Shown one piece after another: positions 14,562 to 21,423 of a DNA stretch of 22,427 bases. Location of the stretch: contig JAEWFK010000043.1 of NCBI GenBank assembly GCA_023388835.1, positions 1-22,427 on the forward strand, in the 5' to 3' direction. A program made the translations under genes and the position numbers. Position 1 is the stretch's first letter, and each line of letters begins with the position of its first letter. The DNA is from Pseudomonadota bacterium. Lineage in GTDB: Bacteria; Pseudomonadota; Gammaproteobacteria; Burkholderiales; Burkholderiaceae_B. Under the pieces are notes generated by a model that saw nothing but the letters and a program-made list of their open reading frames with translations, was not told the origin of the DNA and searched no databases.

Positions 14562-16042
14562 AAGTCAGGGCCTGAATCGGGGCCCGACCCCGATGCTGGT
14601 AGGGCCTGCAGCGTCTTCAGCAGCACGTCGACCTTCGCGATGGACTCCCGGTATTCTTCCTGCCAGTCGGAGTCCATCACGATGCCGCCCCCGCCCCAGC
14701 AGCTGATATTGCCTTCCAGAGCCAGCAGGCTTCGGATAGTGATGGAACTGTCCATATTGCCCCGGGAATCCACATAGAGCAGCGAGCCGCAATACAGGCT
14801 GCGCGAGTGCGGCTCCAGTTCGTCGATGATTTCCATGGCGCGTATTTTGGGCGCGCCGGTGATCGAACCGCCTGGAAACCCGGCGGCAAGCAGGTCGAAG
14901 GCGTCCAGCCCTTCAGCCAGCTCCGCGCGGATGCAGCTCACCAGGTGATGCACGTTGGGATAGCTTTCCAGGCTGAAGAGCTCCGGCACGTGCACCGAAC
15001 CGATACGGCTGGCGCGGCCAATATCGTTGCGCAGCAGGTCGACGATCATCAGGTTCTCGGCGCGGTCCTTGGCGCTATTGCACAGCTGGTCAGCGTTGGC
15101 AAGGTCGGCTTCCGCCGTGGCGCCTCGCGGACGCGTGCCTTTGATCGGCCTGGCTTCGATCCGCCCGTTTTCCAGACGCATGAAGCGCTCCGGCGACAGG
15201 CTCAGAATCGCATTGTCGCCACCGAGATTCATATAGCCCGAAAACGGGGTCGGACACGCCCGGCGCAAGGCGCAGTAGGCCCCCCAGGGGTCGCCGCTGT
15301 AGCGACTCTGGAAGCGCTGGGTGTAGTTGACCTGATAGCAGTCGCCCGCGCGAATGTACTCGTGGATGCGCTCGATGGCGCCGCGGTACGTGGCGGCGTC
15401 GATGTCGGGTTTAAAGTCGCCGTGCAGGATGAAGGCCCTTTCTTGCGCCGAGGTTTCTTCGTGGCCTTGCAATGCGTGCGCCGCAGGGGGGTTCTCTGAC
15501 GGCGTGAAGCGTTCAATCAATTCCTCGCGCCGCGCGGCGGCGCAATGTGGATGGAACACCAATTGAGTGATCTGGCGCCCGTGATCGTTGATTAGCGCCC
15601 AGTCGTATAGCCCCAGGCGTGCGTCCGATTCCGGGCCCGCAGCCCCACCAGTAGAGTCCGACTGCTCATGAATCGCAGCTTGCCCAGTCGAAATTGCGGT
15701 CTGGTCCTGGTCTACACGATTTACAAGGCGGCGGCCGAAGTCGTAAGAAAGGTAGCCGATGAGGCCGCCGGCGAATGGAAGCTCGTGGTTGCCCCGAAAG
15801 CCGGCGGGTTCCAGGCGCCGCAAGGCGGCGCGCAGCCGCAACAGAAACTCCGAACATGGCTCATCCGCCAAAGGCAACAGCGTCTCCAGCGGCCAGGCGC
15901 TGCAGATGTCGTAGCGGCCCCGCTCGGCTTCAGGGCGGCCGCTGTCGAGCAGCACGGCGCCGGGCTCACGGTGGATGCGCCGGAAATAGAAAGCCGGGTC
16001 GGCCTGGTAGGGCAGGGAATGCAGATCGCAGCACGTAGGCAT
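14558..16042 (-). CDS. pabB: Aminodeoxychorismate synthase component I (PabB)
   Basis: Converts chorismate and ammonia to 4-amino-4-deoxychorismate for folate synthesis; glutamine-derived ammonia would come from PabA, not in this window. 494 aa. The chorismate-binding domain occupies about 210-480, with DCYQVNYTQRF (234-244), LSPERF, and PIKGTRPRG (299-307). Lys301 is diagnostic of PabB; anthranilate synthase has Ala there. Further motifs are AKDRAENLMIVDLLRND, and FPGGSITGAPKIRAMEIIDE (389-408). Two oddities: a Ser/Gln/Gly-rich insert at about 108-139, before ARLGLYDWAL, absent from E. coli PabB, and a C-terminal tail (SGSGPDSGPDF) encoded by a dispersed repeat. It lies 18 bp after the aldolase gene without a clear ribosome-binding site. 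Confidence 0.92.
   Translation of the reverse strand: MPTCCDLHSLPYQADPAFYFRRIHREPGAVLLDSGRPEAERGRYDICSAWPLETLLPLADEPCSEFLLRLRAALRRLEPAGFRGNHELPFAGGLIGYLSYDFGRRLVNRVDQDQTAISTGQAAIHEQSDSTGGAAGPESDARLGLYDWALINDHGRQITQLVFHPHCAAARREELIERFTPSENPPAAHALQGHEETSAQERAFILHGDFKPDIDAATYRGAIERIHEYIRAGDCYQVNYTQRFQSRYSGDPWGAYCALRRACPTPFSGYMNLGGDNAILSLSPERFMRLENGRIEARPIKGTRPRGATAEADLANADQLCNSAKDRAENLMIVDLLRNDIGRASRIGSVHVPELFSLESYPNVHHLVSCIRAELAEGLDAFDLLAAGFPGGSITGAPKIRAMEIIDELEPHSRSLYCGSLLYVDSRGNMDSSITIRSLLALEGNISCWGGGGIVMDSDWQEEYRESIAKVDVLLKTLQALPASGSGPDSGPDF
14572..14594. repeat. Partial copy of a dispersed hairpin repeat inside the 3' end of pabB
   Basis: CTGAATCGGGGCCCGACC (14572-14589) matches 17 of 18 bases at 19950-19967. 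ATCGGGG (14576-14582) and CCCCGAT (14588-14594) also form a small hairpin with a 5-nt loop. The element encodes part of the last dozen residues of PabB. Confidence 0.65.
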
Positions 16043-16060
16043 TGCGCTGGCCGCCCGTGC

Positions 16061-16828
16061 TTACGCCTTGAACCGTGCGGCCAGCGCCTCGGCGCTGCGC
16101 GCCAGCAAAGCCATATCGATCCCCACAGCGGTAAACAGGCAGCCCTGTTCGATATGGCGGCGAGCGAATTCTTCGTCGGTGGTCAGTATGCCGGGGGCCT
16201 TCCCGCAGGCCAATATCCGCTTGATGGCATCCGCAATCGCGGCCTGCACTTCGGCATGAGCGGGATTGCCCGGGTGGCCCATGTTCGCGGCCAGGTCCGC
16301 CGGCCCGATGAAGACGCCATCCACGCCCTCGACATTGGCAATGGCTTCCAGGTTCTTCAGGCCGTCCAGGGATTCGATCTGCACCAACAGGCACAGCTGT
16401 TCTTCACAAGCCTGCATGTAGTCCGTGATCTGCCCGAAACCGCTGGCCCGTGTGGTGCCGCCCACACCCCGCACGCCGCGCGGCGGATAACGCATGCCGG
16501 CCACTGCACGCGCCGCCTCTTCAGCGCTTTCCACGTAGGGAATCAGCAGCGTCTGGGCACCGATATCGAGCAGCCGCTTTTGCTGCACGATGTCCTTCCA
16601 GGTGGGGCGCAAGACAGACGACACCGGGTGGGGGGCGGCAGCCTGCAGCTGCCCGAGCGCAGTCGTGATCTCGCTGGGCGAGTGCTCCATGTCGAAAAGC
16701 AGCCAATCGAAGCCGGCCCGAGCAATGATCTCGGCGGAATACGGATGGCAGAGGGACGACCAGAGCCCAAGCTGATGCTGCTTGTTCTTCAAGGCCTGCT
16801 TGAACCGGTTGATGGACACCTGATGCAT
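16061..16828 (-). CDS. HpcH/HpaI-family class II aldolase/citrate lyase-like protein
   Basis: Divalent-metal aldolase of the HpaI (4-hydroxy-2-oxoheptane-1,7-dioate aldolase) family, which cleaves 2-oxo-4-hydroxy acids to pyruvate and an aldehyde. 255 aa, a typical length. Active-site features: FDMEHSP (45-51) with His49, VLRPTWKD with Arg74, IPYVESAEEA (97-105), metal ligand Glu152 in VQIESLDG, and Asp178 in IGPADLAANMG. GVRGVGGTTRAS corresponds to the GVRGVG-x-x-RAS loop of HpaI. The ATG at 16828 has GGGAG upstream. It sits between the MscS-type channel gene (42 bp upstream) and pabB (18 bp downstream) on the minus strand. There is no hydroxyphenylacetate pathway nearby, so the true substrate may be a different 2-oxo acid. 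Confidence 0.92.
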   Translation of the reverse strand: MHQVSINRFKQALKNKQHQLGLWSSLCHPYSAEIIARAGFDWLLFDMEHSPSEITTALGQLQAAAPHPVSSVLRPTWKDIVQQKRLLDIGAQTLLIPYVESAEEAARAVAGMRYPPRGVRGVGGTTRASGFGQITDYMQACEEQLCLLVQIESLDGLKNLEAIANVEGVDGVFIGPADLAANMGHPGNPAHAEVQAAIADAIKRILACGKAPGILTTDEEFARRHIEQGCLFTAVGIDMALLARSAEALAARFKA

Positions 16829-16870
16829 TATTCTCCCTTTTTGAAGCGCAGCCGGATAGCCGCTTTCCGT

Positions 16871-17836
16871 TCATTCGCTCGGCAGCGCCTTGTCCGGCGC
16901 CACGACCAGTCTGACCTTCTCGCCGCGTGGCGACACCCCATGCTTGCGCGTGACCTCGTCCACCGCCGCCAGCATCGCATCCCGGCATTCCAGGTCGAAA
17001 GCAAAGTTCGACACCCAATATTTGATCATGTATGTGATGCCTGCCGCTTCATAATTCATCGTGCGTATGATGGATTTCTGCGGCTCCAGCATGCCCGGGT
17101 TGCCCTGCGCCAGCTTGGCGGCTTCCTTCAACAAGACCTTGGCCTGCGCCACCGGCACTTCGTGGCCCAGCATGATCTGTACAGACGCCTGATAGTGCTT
17201 TCTCGGGGCGCTGAAGTTCGTCAGCATCTGGCGGGAGATCTGGCTGTTGGGCAAGATCATATAAGTATCGTCGGCCGTCAGAATACGGGTGGTCCGCCAG
17301 CCGATCTCGATCACCCGGCCCGTGGTGGTGGCGTCGAACTCCACCCAGTCGCCAATACGAAAGGGCGCTTCCAGCCCCAGGGCGATACCAGACAGCACGT
17401 CGGCCAGCACATTACGGATGGCGAAGCCCAGTATCGCAATGATCAGACCCGAACTGGCCAGCACACCGCCCGATGATTTGCCGATCAACACGCCGACCGC
17501 CAGCATGGTCGCGATGGTGAACAGGGTCACCGACACCAGCTCGCTCAAAAGCTTGGGCGCTTTGCGCCGCCCCGAAGCCTTGCCTTGATGAGCGACAAAG
17601 GCACGGAAGCTGCGCGCAAACAGCCAGCCAAAGGAATAGAAGATCGCCACCGCTGAAATATTGCGCAGCACGGACGGCTCGACGCCCGGTACCCAGGCGT
17701 CGATTCGCGCATGGAACATATAGAAGAGCACCGACGCCGCGCACAGGGCCAGCGGCCAGGGCGAAAACGCCAGCGCAAATCGGCGGCGAGGCTCAGCCTC
17801 CTGGCTGCGCTTCTTCTTCTGCTGCGGTGATTTCAT
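16871..17836 (-). CDS. MscS-family mechanosensitive ion channel
   Basis: Inner-membrane channel of the small-conductance mechanosensitive family, opened by membrane tension to release solutes after osmotic downshift. 321 aa. A Lys/Arg-rich N-terminus is followed by hydrophobic segments at about 26-43, 58-77, 96-118 and 125-150; the last is the pore helix region (VLASSGLIIAILGFAIRNVL). The MscS beta domain follows with RIGDWVEFDATTTGRVIEIGWRTTRI and MILPNSQI. The cytoplasmic alpha/beta part ends the protein. The ATG at 17836 is the first of a minus-strand series with the aldolase and pabB. Its 5' flank (17837-17944) is shared with the divergent hydrolase gene; no clear promoter boxes were found there. 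Confidence 0.92.
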   Translation of the reverse strand: MKSPQQKKKRSQEAEPRRRFALAFSPWPLALCAASVLFYMFHARIDAWVPGVEPSVLRNISAVAIFYSFGWLFARSFRAFVAHQGKASGRRKAPKLLSELVSVTLFTIATMLAVGVLIGKSSGGVLASSGLIIAILGFAIRNVLADVLSGIALGLEAPFRIGDWVEFDATTTGRVIEIGWRTTRILTADDTYMILPNSQISRQMLTNFSAPRKHYQASVQIMLGHEVPVAQAKVLLKEAAKLAQGNPGMLEPQKSIIRTMNYEAAGITYMIKYWVSNFAFDLECRDAMLAAVDEVTRKHGVSPRGEKVRLVVAPDKALPSE

Positions 17837-17944
17837 GGCTTGGACCTGGAGTGCATGCTGCCTCAGTGGGATGGCGACACGGCGTTTGCGAGGCCGGACA
17901 AAGGGCCGTGGCGGCCCGAACGGTTACGATGATATGCTTTTTCC

Positions 17945-18838
17945 ATGCTCCGCAAACGCCTGCTCTCTCGTTCAAGGCGCCTGCTCGGCGCCAGTGTCAT
18001 CAGCGTCGCCGGCATCGCCGGCGTGGCCGGCTACACACAACTGGACGAATGGCAGCGCCAGCGCATCTTTTCTCCGGAAAACGAAAGCCGGCGATGGTGG
18101 CGCGAAGCGCCCGCAGACACTGAGATCTTCGACCTCCAGCTGCCGAATGGCGACAAGGTGCGCAGCTGGTACTGGCAGCATCCCTCGCCGCAAGCCCCCA
18201 CGGCACTGTATCTACATGGCGCCCGCTGGAATCTGAACGGCAGCGTCTTTCGCATGCAGCACTGGATGGACATGGGCTTCTCAGTGCTGGCCATTGATTA
18301 CCGGGGCTTCGGCGAATCCACTCAGCGGCTGCCCTCGGAAAAGAGCGCGCGCGAAGACGCCCACGCCGCGCTTCAGGAACTCGCGCGGCGCCAGCCGGAT
18401 GCCGCACGCCGCTTCATATTCGGCCATAGCCTGGGAGGCGCCATTGCCATCGACCTCGCCGCCAGTGCGGAAGAAATCGCCGTGGCCGGCATCATCGTCG
18501 AATCCAGCTTCACCAGCATCGAAGACATGCTCGCCACGCTCAGGTGGGGCGATCTTCCCGGCGCCGGCCTGTTTGTCACCCAGCGCTTCGCGTCCACCCG
18601 CAAGCTGGCGTCCATCACGCGGCCGCTGCTGATTCTGCACGGCACCGCCGATCGCGTCGTGCCCCACACCATGAGCGACGAACTCTACGCTGCGGCGACC
18701 AGCGTGCCCGAAGGCCTGAAACGGCTGGTGAAGATCGACGGCGCCTCGCATTCCGGGTCGGTGCGCAGCAGCGAGTATGAACGGGCGGTCACGCGCTTCG
18801 TGCAAGACGCAATGCAGCAGGCTCGCCGCGCACCTTGA
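17945..18838 (+). CDS. Membrane-anchored alpha/beta hydrolase
   Basis: Alpha/beta-hydrolase fold protein of 297 aa, similar in layout to the Bem46/YfhR-type family of unknown substrate. A basic N-terminus (RKRLLSRSRRLL) precedes one hydrophobic segment at about 14-30, with no clear cleavage site, so it is probably anchored to the inner membrane with the enzyme domain outside. The catalytic triad is visible: Ser162 in the nucleophile elbow GHSLGG, Asp236 in LHGTADRVVP, and His269 in DGASHSG. The oxyanion HG pair is at 91-92. It diverges from the MscS-type gene. A Bug receptor gene follows after 114 bp, with the strong ribosome-binding site of that gene between them. It could be an esterase, thioesterase or peptidase. 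Confidence 0.88.
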   Translation: MLRKRLLSRSRRLLGASVISVAGIAGVAGYTQLDEWQRQRIFSPENESRRWWREAPADTEIFDLQLPNGDKVRSWYWQHPSPQAPTALYLHGARWNLNGSVFRMQHWMDMGFSVLAIDYRGFGESTQRLPSEKSAREDAHAALQELARRQPDAARRFIFGHSLGGAIAIDLAASAEEIAVAGIIVESSFTSIEDMLATLRWGDLPGAGLFVTQRFASTRKLASITRPLLILHGTADRVVPHTMSDELYAAATSVPEGLKRLVKIDGASHSGSVRSSEYERAVTRFVQDAMQQARRAP

Positions 18839-18952
18839 GGATGCCTGCGGACAGCGGGCGAAGATGAGGCTTGTTCCTCGACCCTGGCTTGCAAAAACTT
18901 AGCGATAATAACGGCCTGCATACGAAACCATTCAATTCACCGGAGGAACCCC

Positions 18953-19930
18953 ATGAAGTCTTCAATCATCCGCACACTGGCTGCGGCGGTCACCGCCGCC
19001 GCGTTCTGTGCGCCCGTCCTGGCACAGGAAGGCGGCCCCATCCGCATCGTCGTGCCGTTTGGAGCCGGCGGCCCGATCGATGTCACCGCCCGCGTGCTGG
19101 CTGAAGCGGTTCAGGAAGACCTGGGCACCGTCATCGTTGAAAACCGCGCCGGTGCGGGCGGCAACATCGGTTCCTCGGTCGTGGCAAAGGCCGCCCCTGA
19201 CGGCAAGACGCTGGGCATCGCCACGCTGGCTTCCCACGCCGTGAACCCGTGGCTGTACAAGAACATGCCCTTCGATGCCGCCAAGGATTTCGAGCCGGTA
19301 TCGCTCATGGTGTATGTCCCCAACGTGCTCGTCGTGAACGCCGAGAAGGCCAAGGAACTCAAGATCGACACGGTCAACGATCTGATCGATTACGCCAAGG
19401 CCAACCCCGGGATCCTGAACTACGGCTCGGGCGGCAATGGCAGCGGTGGCCATCTGTCCGGTGAAATGTTCCGCCGGCAAGCCGGCGTTGACGTCGTGCA
19501 CGTGCCCTACAACGGCGGCGCCCCGGCCCAGCTGGCCCTGTTGGCCGGCGATGTCCACTTCACCTTCGATAACCTGGCCACGGCGGCACCGAATATCCGC
19601 GCCGGCAAGCTGAAGGCCTTGGCGGTCACCACCGACGAGCGCAGCAAGGAGCTGCCGGAATTGCCCACGATGAAGGAAGCGGGCATGAAGGATTTCACCG
19701 TCTCCACGTGGTGGGGCCTAGTCGTACCGGCCGGCACGCCCAAGGAAACCGTCGAAAAGCTCAATGCCGCTTTCGTGAAAGCCATGAAGGAACCCAAGAC
19801 TCAGGAGCGCTTCAAGACCCTGCTGATCGAAGCCACCCCCACAACACCCGAAGAGTTCGGCAAGCTCATGGCTGATGAACGCGCCCGCTACAAGGACGTC
19901 GTCGCCGCCGCGGGCGCCCAAGTCGACTGA
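18953..19930 (+). CDS. Bug-family (TctC-like) tripartite tricarboxylate transporter substrate-binding protein
   Basis: Periplasmic solute receptor of 325 aa, with CGGAGGAA as ribosome-binding site before the ATG at 18953. Signal peptide residues 1 to about 24 (cleavage near VLA-QEGG). Motifs: IRIVVPFGAGGPIDVTARV, IVENRAGAGGNIGSS, DGKTLGIAT, HVPYNGGAPAQLALLAGDV, and LVVPAGTPKETVEKL. No TctA/TctB genes are near it. It stands apart from the central island and is followed after 22 bp by a hairpin repeat that may act as its transcription terminator. The upstream 114-bp gap (18839-18952) holds GATAAT at 18904-18909 without a well-spaced -35. The ligand is unknown. Confidence 0.93.
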   Translation: MKSSIIRTLAAAVTAAAFCAPVLAQEGGPIRIVVPFGAGGPIDVTARVLAEAVQEDLGTVIVENRAGAGGNIGSSVVAKAAPDGKTLGIATLASHAVNPWLYKNMPFDAAKDFEPVSLMVYVPNVLVVNAEKAKELKIDTVNDLIDYAKANPGILNYGSGGNGSGGHLSGEMFRRQAGVDVVHVPYNGGAPAQLALLAGDVHFTFDNLATAAPNIRAGKLKALAVTTDERSKELPELPTMKEAGMKDFTVSTWWGLVVPAGTPKETVEKLNAAFVKAMKEPKTQERFKTLLIEATPTTPEEFGKLMADERARYKDVVAAAGAQVD

Positions 19931-19949
19931 TATACGCAAGACTGAAGTT

Positions 19950-20006
19950 CTGAATCGGGGTCCGACCTGTTTTTCACGGTATGAAAAGCGGGGCCGGACC
20001 CCGATT
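19950..20006. repeat. Hairpin repeat element (12-bp arms plus inner stem), possible terminator
   Basis: AATCGGGGTCCG (19953-19964) pairs perfectly with CGGACCCCGATT (19995-20006). Inside, TTTTCA (19971-19976) and TGAAAA (19982-19987) pair around a 5-nt loop. The left arm with its flank recurs in pabB (14572-14589). It lies between the Bug gene and the GtrA-family gene. It has no terminal T-run, so it looks more like a dispersed REP-type palindrome than a classic intrinsic terminator. Confidence 0.7.
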
Positions 20007-20022
20007 GCCTGTCCTTCTTCCC

Positions 20023-20412
20023 ATGATCCGCCAAGTCTTTCTGTTCGCTGTTGCCGGGGTCATCGGCTTGATCGTCGATGTCGCGGTGCTGTATGCACTG
20101 CGCGATGCGATCGGTCCGTTCTATGGGCGAGCCGTTTCCTTCTTCGGGGCCGTGATCGCGACATGGCTGGTGAACCGTTCGGTCACCTTCCGGAGCCGTC
20201 AATCCGGCTTGTCGCTCAAGAAGGAGTTCACTGCCTATTTCACCCTGATGCTGGCGGGCGGTGCCGTGAATTACGCCGCTTATTCCGTCCTGGTGCTTGG
20301 CGTAGCGCTCGTGCGCGAACATCTTTTTCTGGGCGTCGCCGTTGGAAGCCTGGCCGGCATGGCGGTCAATTTTCTGACTTCCCGGTATCTGCTGTTTCGA
20401 CGCCAGCGTTGA
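20023..20412 (+). CDS. GtrA-family small membrane protein
   Basis: A GtrA-like integral membrane protein of 129 aa with four hydrophobic segments (about 4-24, 36-52, 70-94, 101-118). Family signatures are NRSVTFRSR (51-59) near the second segment and NFLTSRYLLFRRQR at the C-terminus. Family members are thought to help move polyprenyl-linked sugars, or to act with glycosyltransferases in surface polysaccharide decoration. I chose the ATG at 20023; an in-frame ATG at 19981 lies inside the hairpin repeat and would add 14 residues encoded mostly by it. No glycosyltransferase gene is adjacent. A clear Shine-Dalgarno sequence is missing before 20023. It converges with the next gene, 28 bp away. Confidence 0.85.
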   Translation: MIRQVFLFAVAGVIGLIVDVAVLYALRDAIGPFYGRAVSFFGAVIATWLVNRSVTFRSRQSGLSLKKEFTAYFTLMLAGGAVNYAAYSVLVLGVALVREHLFLGVAVGSLAGMAVNFLTSRYLLFRRQR

Positions 20413-20440
20413 AATACAGGCGCGGCGTGACAACTGGTCC

Positions 20441-21301
20441 TTATGTCAGTTCGAACACTTTTTCCAGCGTGTCGGCCTCCAGTACATTCAGGGCCCACTG
20501 CTGAAGGGTTTCGGTACCGGCCTCAGTGATGCGAACGGCCGCCCATTCAGGCACCGATCCGAACTTGCGCTGCAGCAGGGTCTGCAAGAGCAAGGCAGTG
20601 CCTTCAAGCTTTCCAACTTGTAGCCCTTTCTGAAGGCCCTTCTGAAGGCCTTCTTCCATGCTCGCGGCTTTCTCCCGGCGCAGCATCACTCTTTCCACGC
20701 TGTTCAAACGTTGCATCATGGCGGGCTCCTCAATTTGTTCCAATGTTTCGACGAACCGGTCATCCAGCATATCGGGAAGCGTCAGCAAGGCGTCCATTAT
20801 TTCGAGAAGCACTACACGGACGGCTGCATCGTAGTTCCACTTAAGTAGTAAACGCGTCAATTGCAGCTTGCTGGCTAATCGCGTAGTGTCCGGAACCGTC
20901 GCCCGACATTTCAACTGCGCTAGCAACACGATCGCAAACGGATTCCGGGGTGCTAAGGATTCCAATTCTGCCACACGGTGCTGCCACTGGGCGACATTCA
21001 CGATGGGGAAGCGGAAGATCAGTTCGTCGCCGAAGCCGCCATGGCGGAACGTGGCCGTGTCGTCGTCTCCGTCGGAATCGAGCTGCAGCTGCGCAAGCAA
21101 GTCGACACGTTGAGTCCCGCGCTGTTTGAGCTTACGGCTCAATTGCTGAAGTTCCTGGTTGAGGAATACGGGCGGTGCCGTCCAGTCAACGAGCTGATGA
21201 ATACCCGGCCAAAAGAGCGCGAGGCACTCTGGAAGCCAGTTTTGCAGGGCTTCCTTCCAAGCCCCGTCGAAATCGGGATGGCGAGCGGTCTCCCCTGGCA
21301 T
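20441..21301 (-). CDS. Rpn/PD-(D/E)XK-type transposase-like protein with DUF4351-like C-terminus, apparently lacking the nuclease core
   Basis: Resembles the Rpn family of recombination-promoting nuclease / putative transposase proteins with a DUF4351-like C-terminus. I chose the ATG at 21301 (286 aa, beginning MPGETARHPD), because DFDGAWKEALQNWLPE is where family members begin; the frame runs on to a TTG at 21343. The N-terminal part (LALFWPGIHQLVDW, FLNQELQQL) and the part from FRFPIVNV onward fit the family. The middle, which normally holds the WVLIHVEVQ-type catalytic stretch and about 50 residues after it, is replaced by a short acidic link (DSDGDDDTATFRHGG). Near the C-terminus GLQK/GLQK/GLQV repeats come from a 12-nt tandem repeat (about 20623-20650), typical of the family. 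It is probably inactive as a nuclease. Family assignment comes from memory of sequence style. Confidence 0.7.
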   Translation of the reverse strand: MPGETARHPDFDGAWKEALQNWLPECLALFWPGIHQLVDWTAPPVFLNQELQQLSRKLKQRGTQRVDLLAQLQLDSDGDDDTATFRHGGFGDELIFRFPIVNVAQWQHRVAELESLAPRNPFAIVLLAQLKCRATVPDTTRLASKLQLTRLLLKWNYDAAVRVVLLEIMDALLTLPDMLDDRFVETLEQIEEPAMMQRLNSVERVMLRREKAASMEEGLQKGLQKGLQVGKLEGTALLLQTLLQRKFGSVPEWAAVRITEAGTETLQQWALNVLEADTLEKVFELT

Positions 21302-21312
21302 GGTGGCCCCGA

Positions 21313-21341
21313 GATGATGGACGAATGGTCCGACCATCATC
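21313..21341. repeat. Inverted repeat upstream of the Rpn-like gene
   Basis: GATGATGG (21313-21320) and CCATCATC (21334-21341) form a perfect 8-bp stem with a 13-nt loop, 11 bp from the chosen start of the Rpn-like gene. There is no T-run. It could be a regulatory hairpin or a mobile-element end. Confidence 0.4.
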
Positions 21342-21366
21342 AAGGAGACCGCATGTCACCGCTATT

Positions 21367-21415
21367 CGGAAAAGCCGATCCTGACAGGCGAGCGTAGTCG
21401 CGGTCCTGCTTTCCG
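21367..21415. other. Second inverted repeat, downstream of the last Bug gene
   Basis: CGGAAAAGC (21367-21375) and GCTTTCCG (21408-21415) pair with one bulge, in the 122-bp gap between the last Bug gene and the Rpn-like gene. On the minus strand it lies just after the Bug stop codon, where a terminator would be expected, but no T-run follows. Weakly supported. Confidence 0.25.
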
Positions 21416-21423
21416 ATCCACAC

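Noticed and set aside
15668..17476. 602-codon plus-strand open frame
   Set aside because: It runs antisense to pabB, the aldolase and the MscS-type gene, which have clear motifs. Its translation is His/Arg/Gln-rich with no recognisable domain, as expected for a mirror frame in GC-rich DNA.
18889..18909. TTGCAA and GATAAT as a promoter for the Bug gene at 18953
   Set aside because: The spacing is 9 nt, too short for a sigma70 promoter, and no better -35 was found.
20623..20650. 12-nt tandem repeat as a CRISPR-like or satellite array
   Set aside because: It has only two to three units, in frame in the Rpn-like gene, coding GLQK repeats that are common in this protein family.
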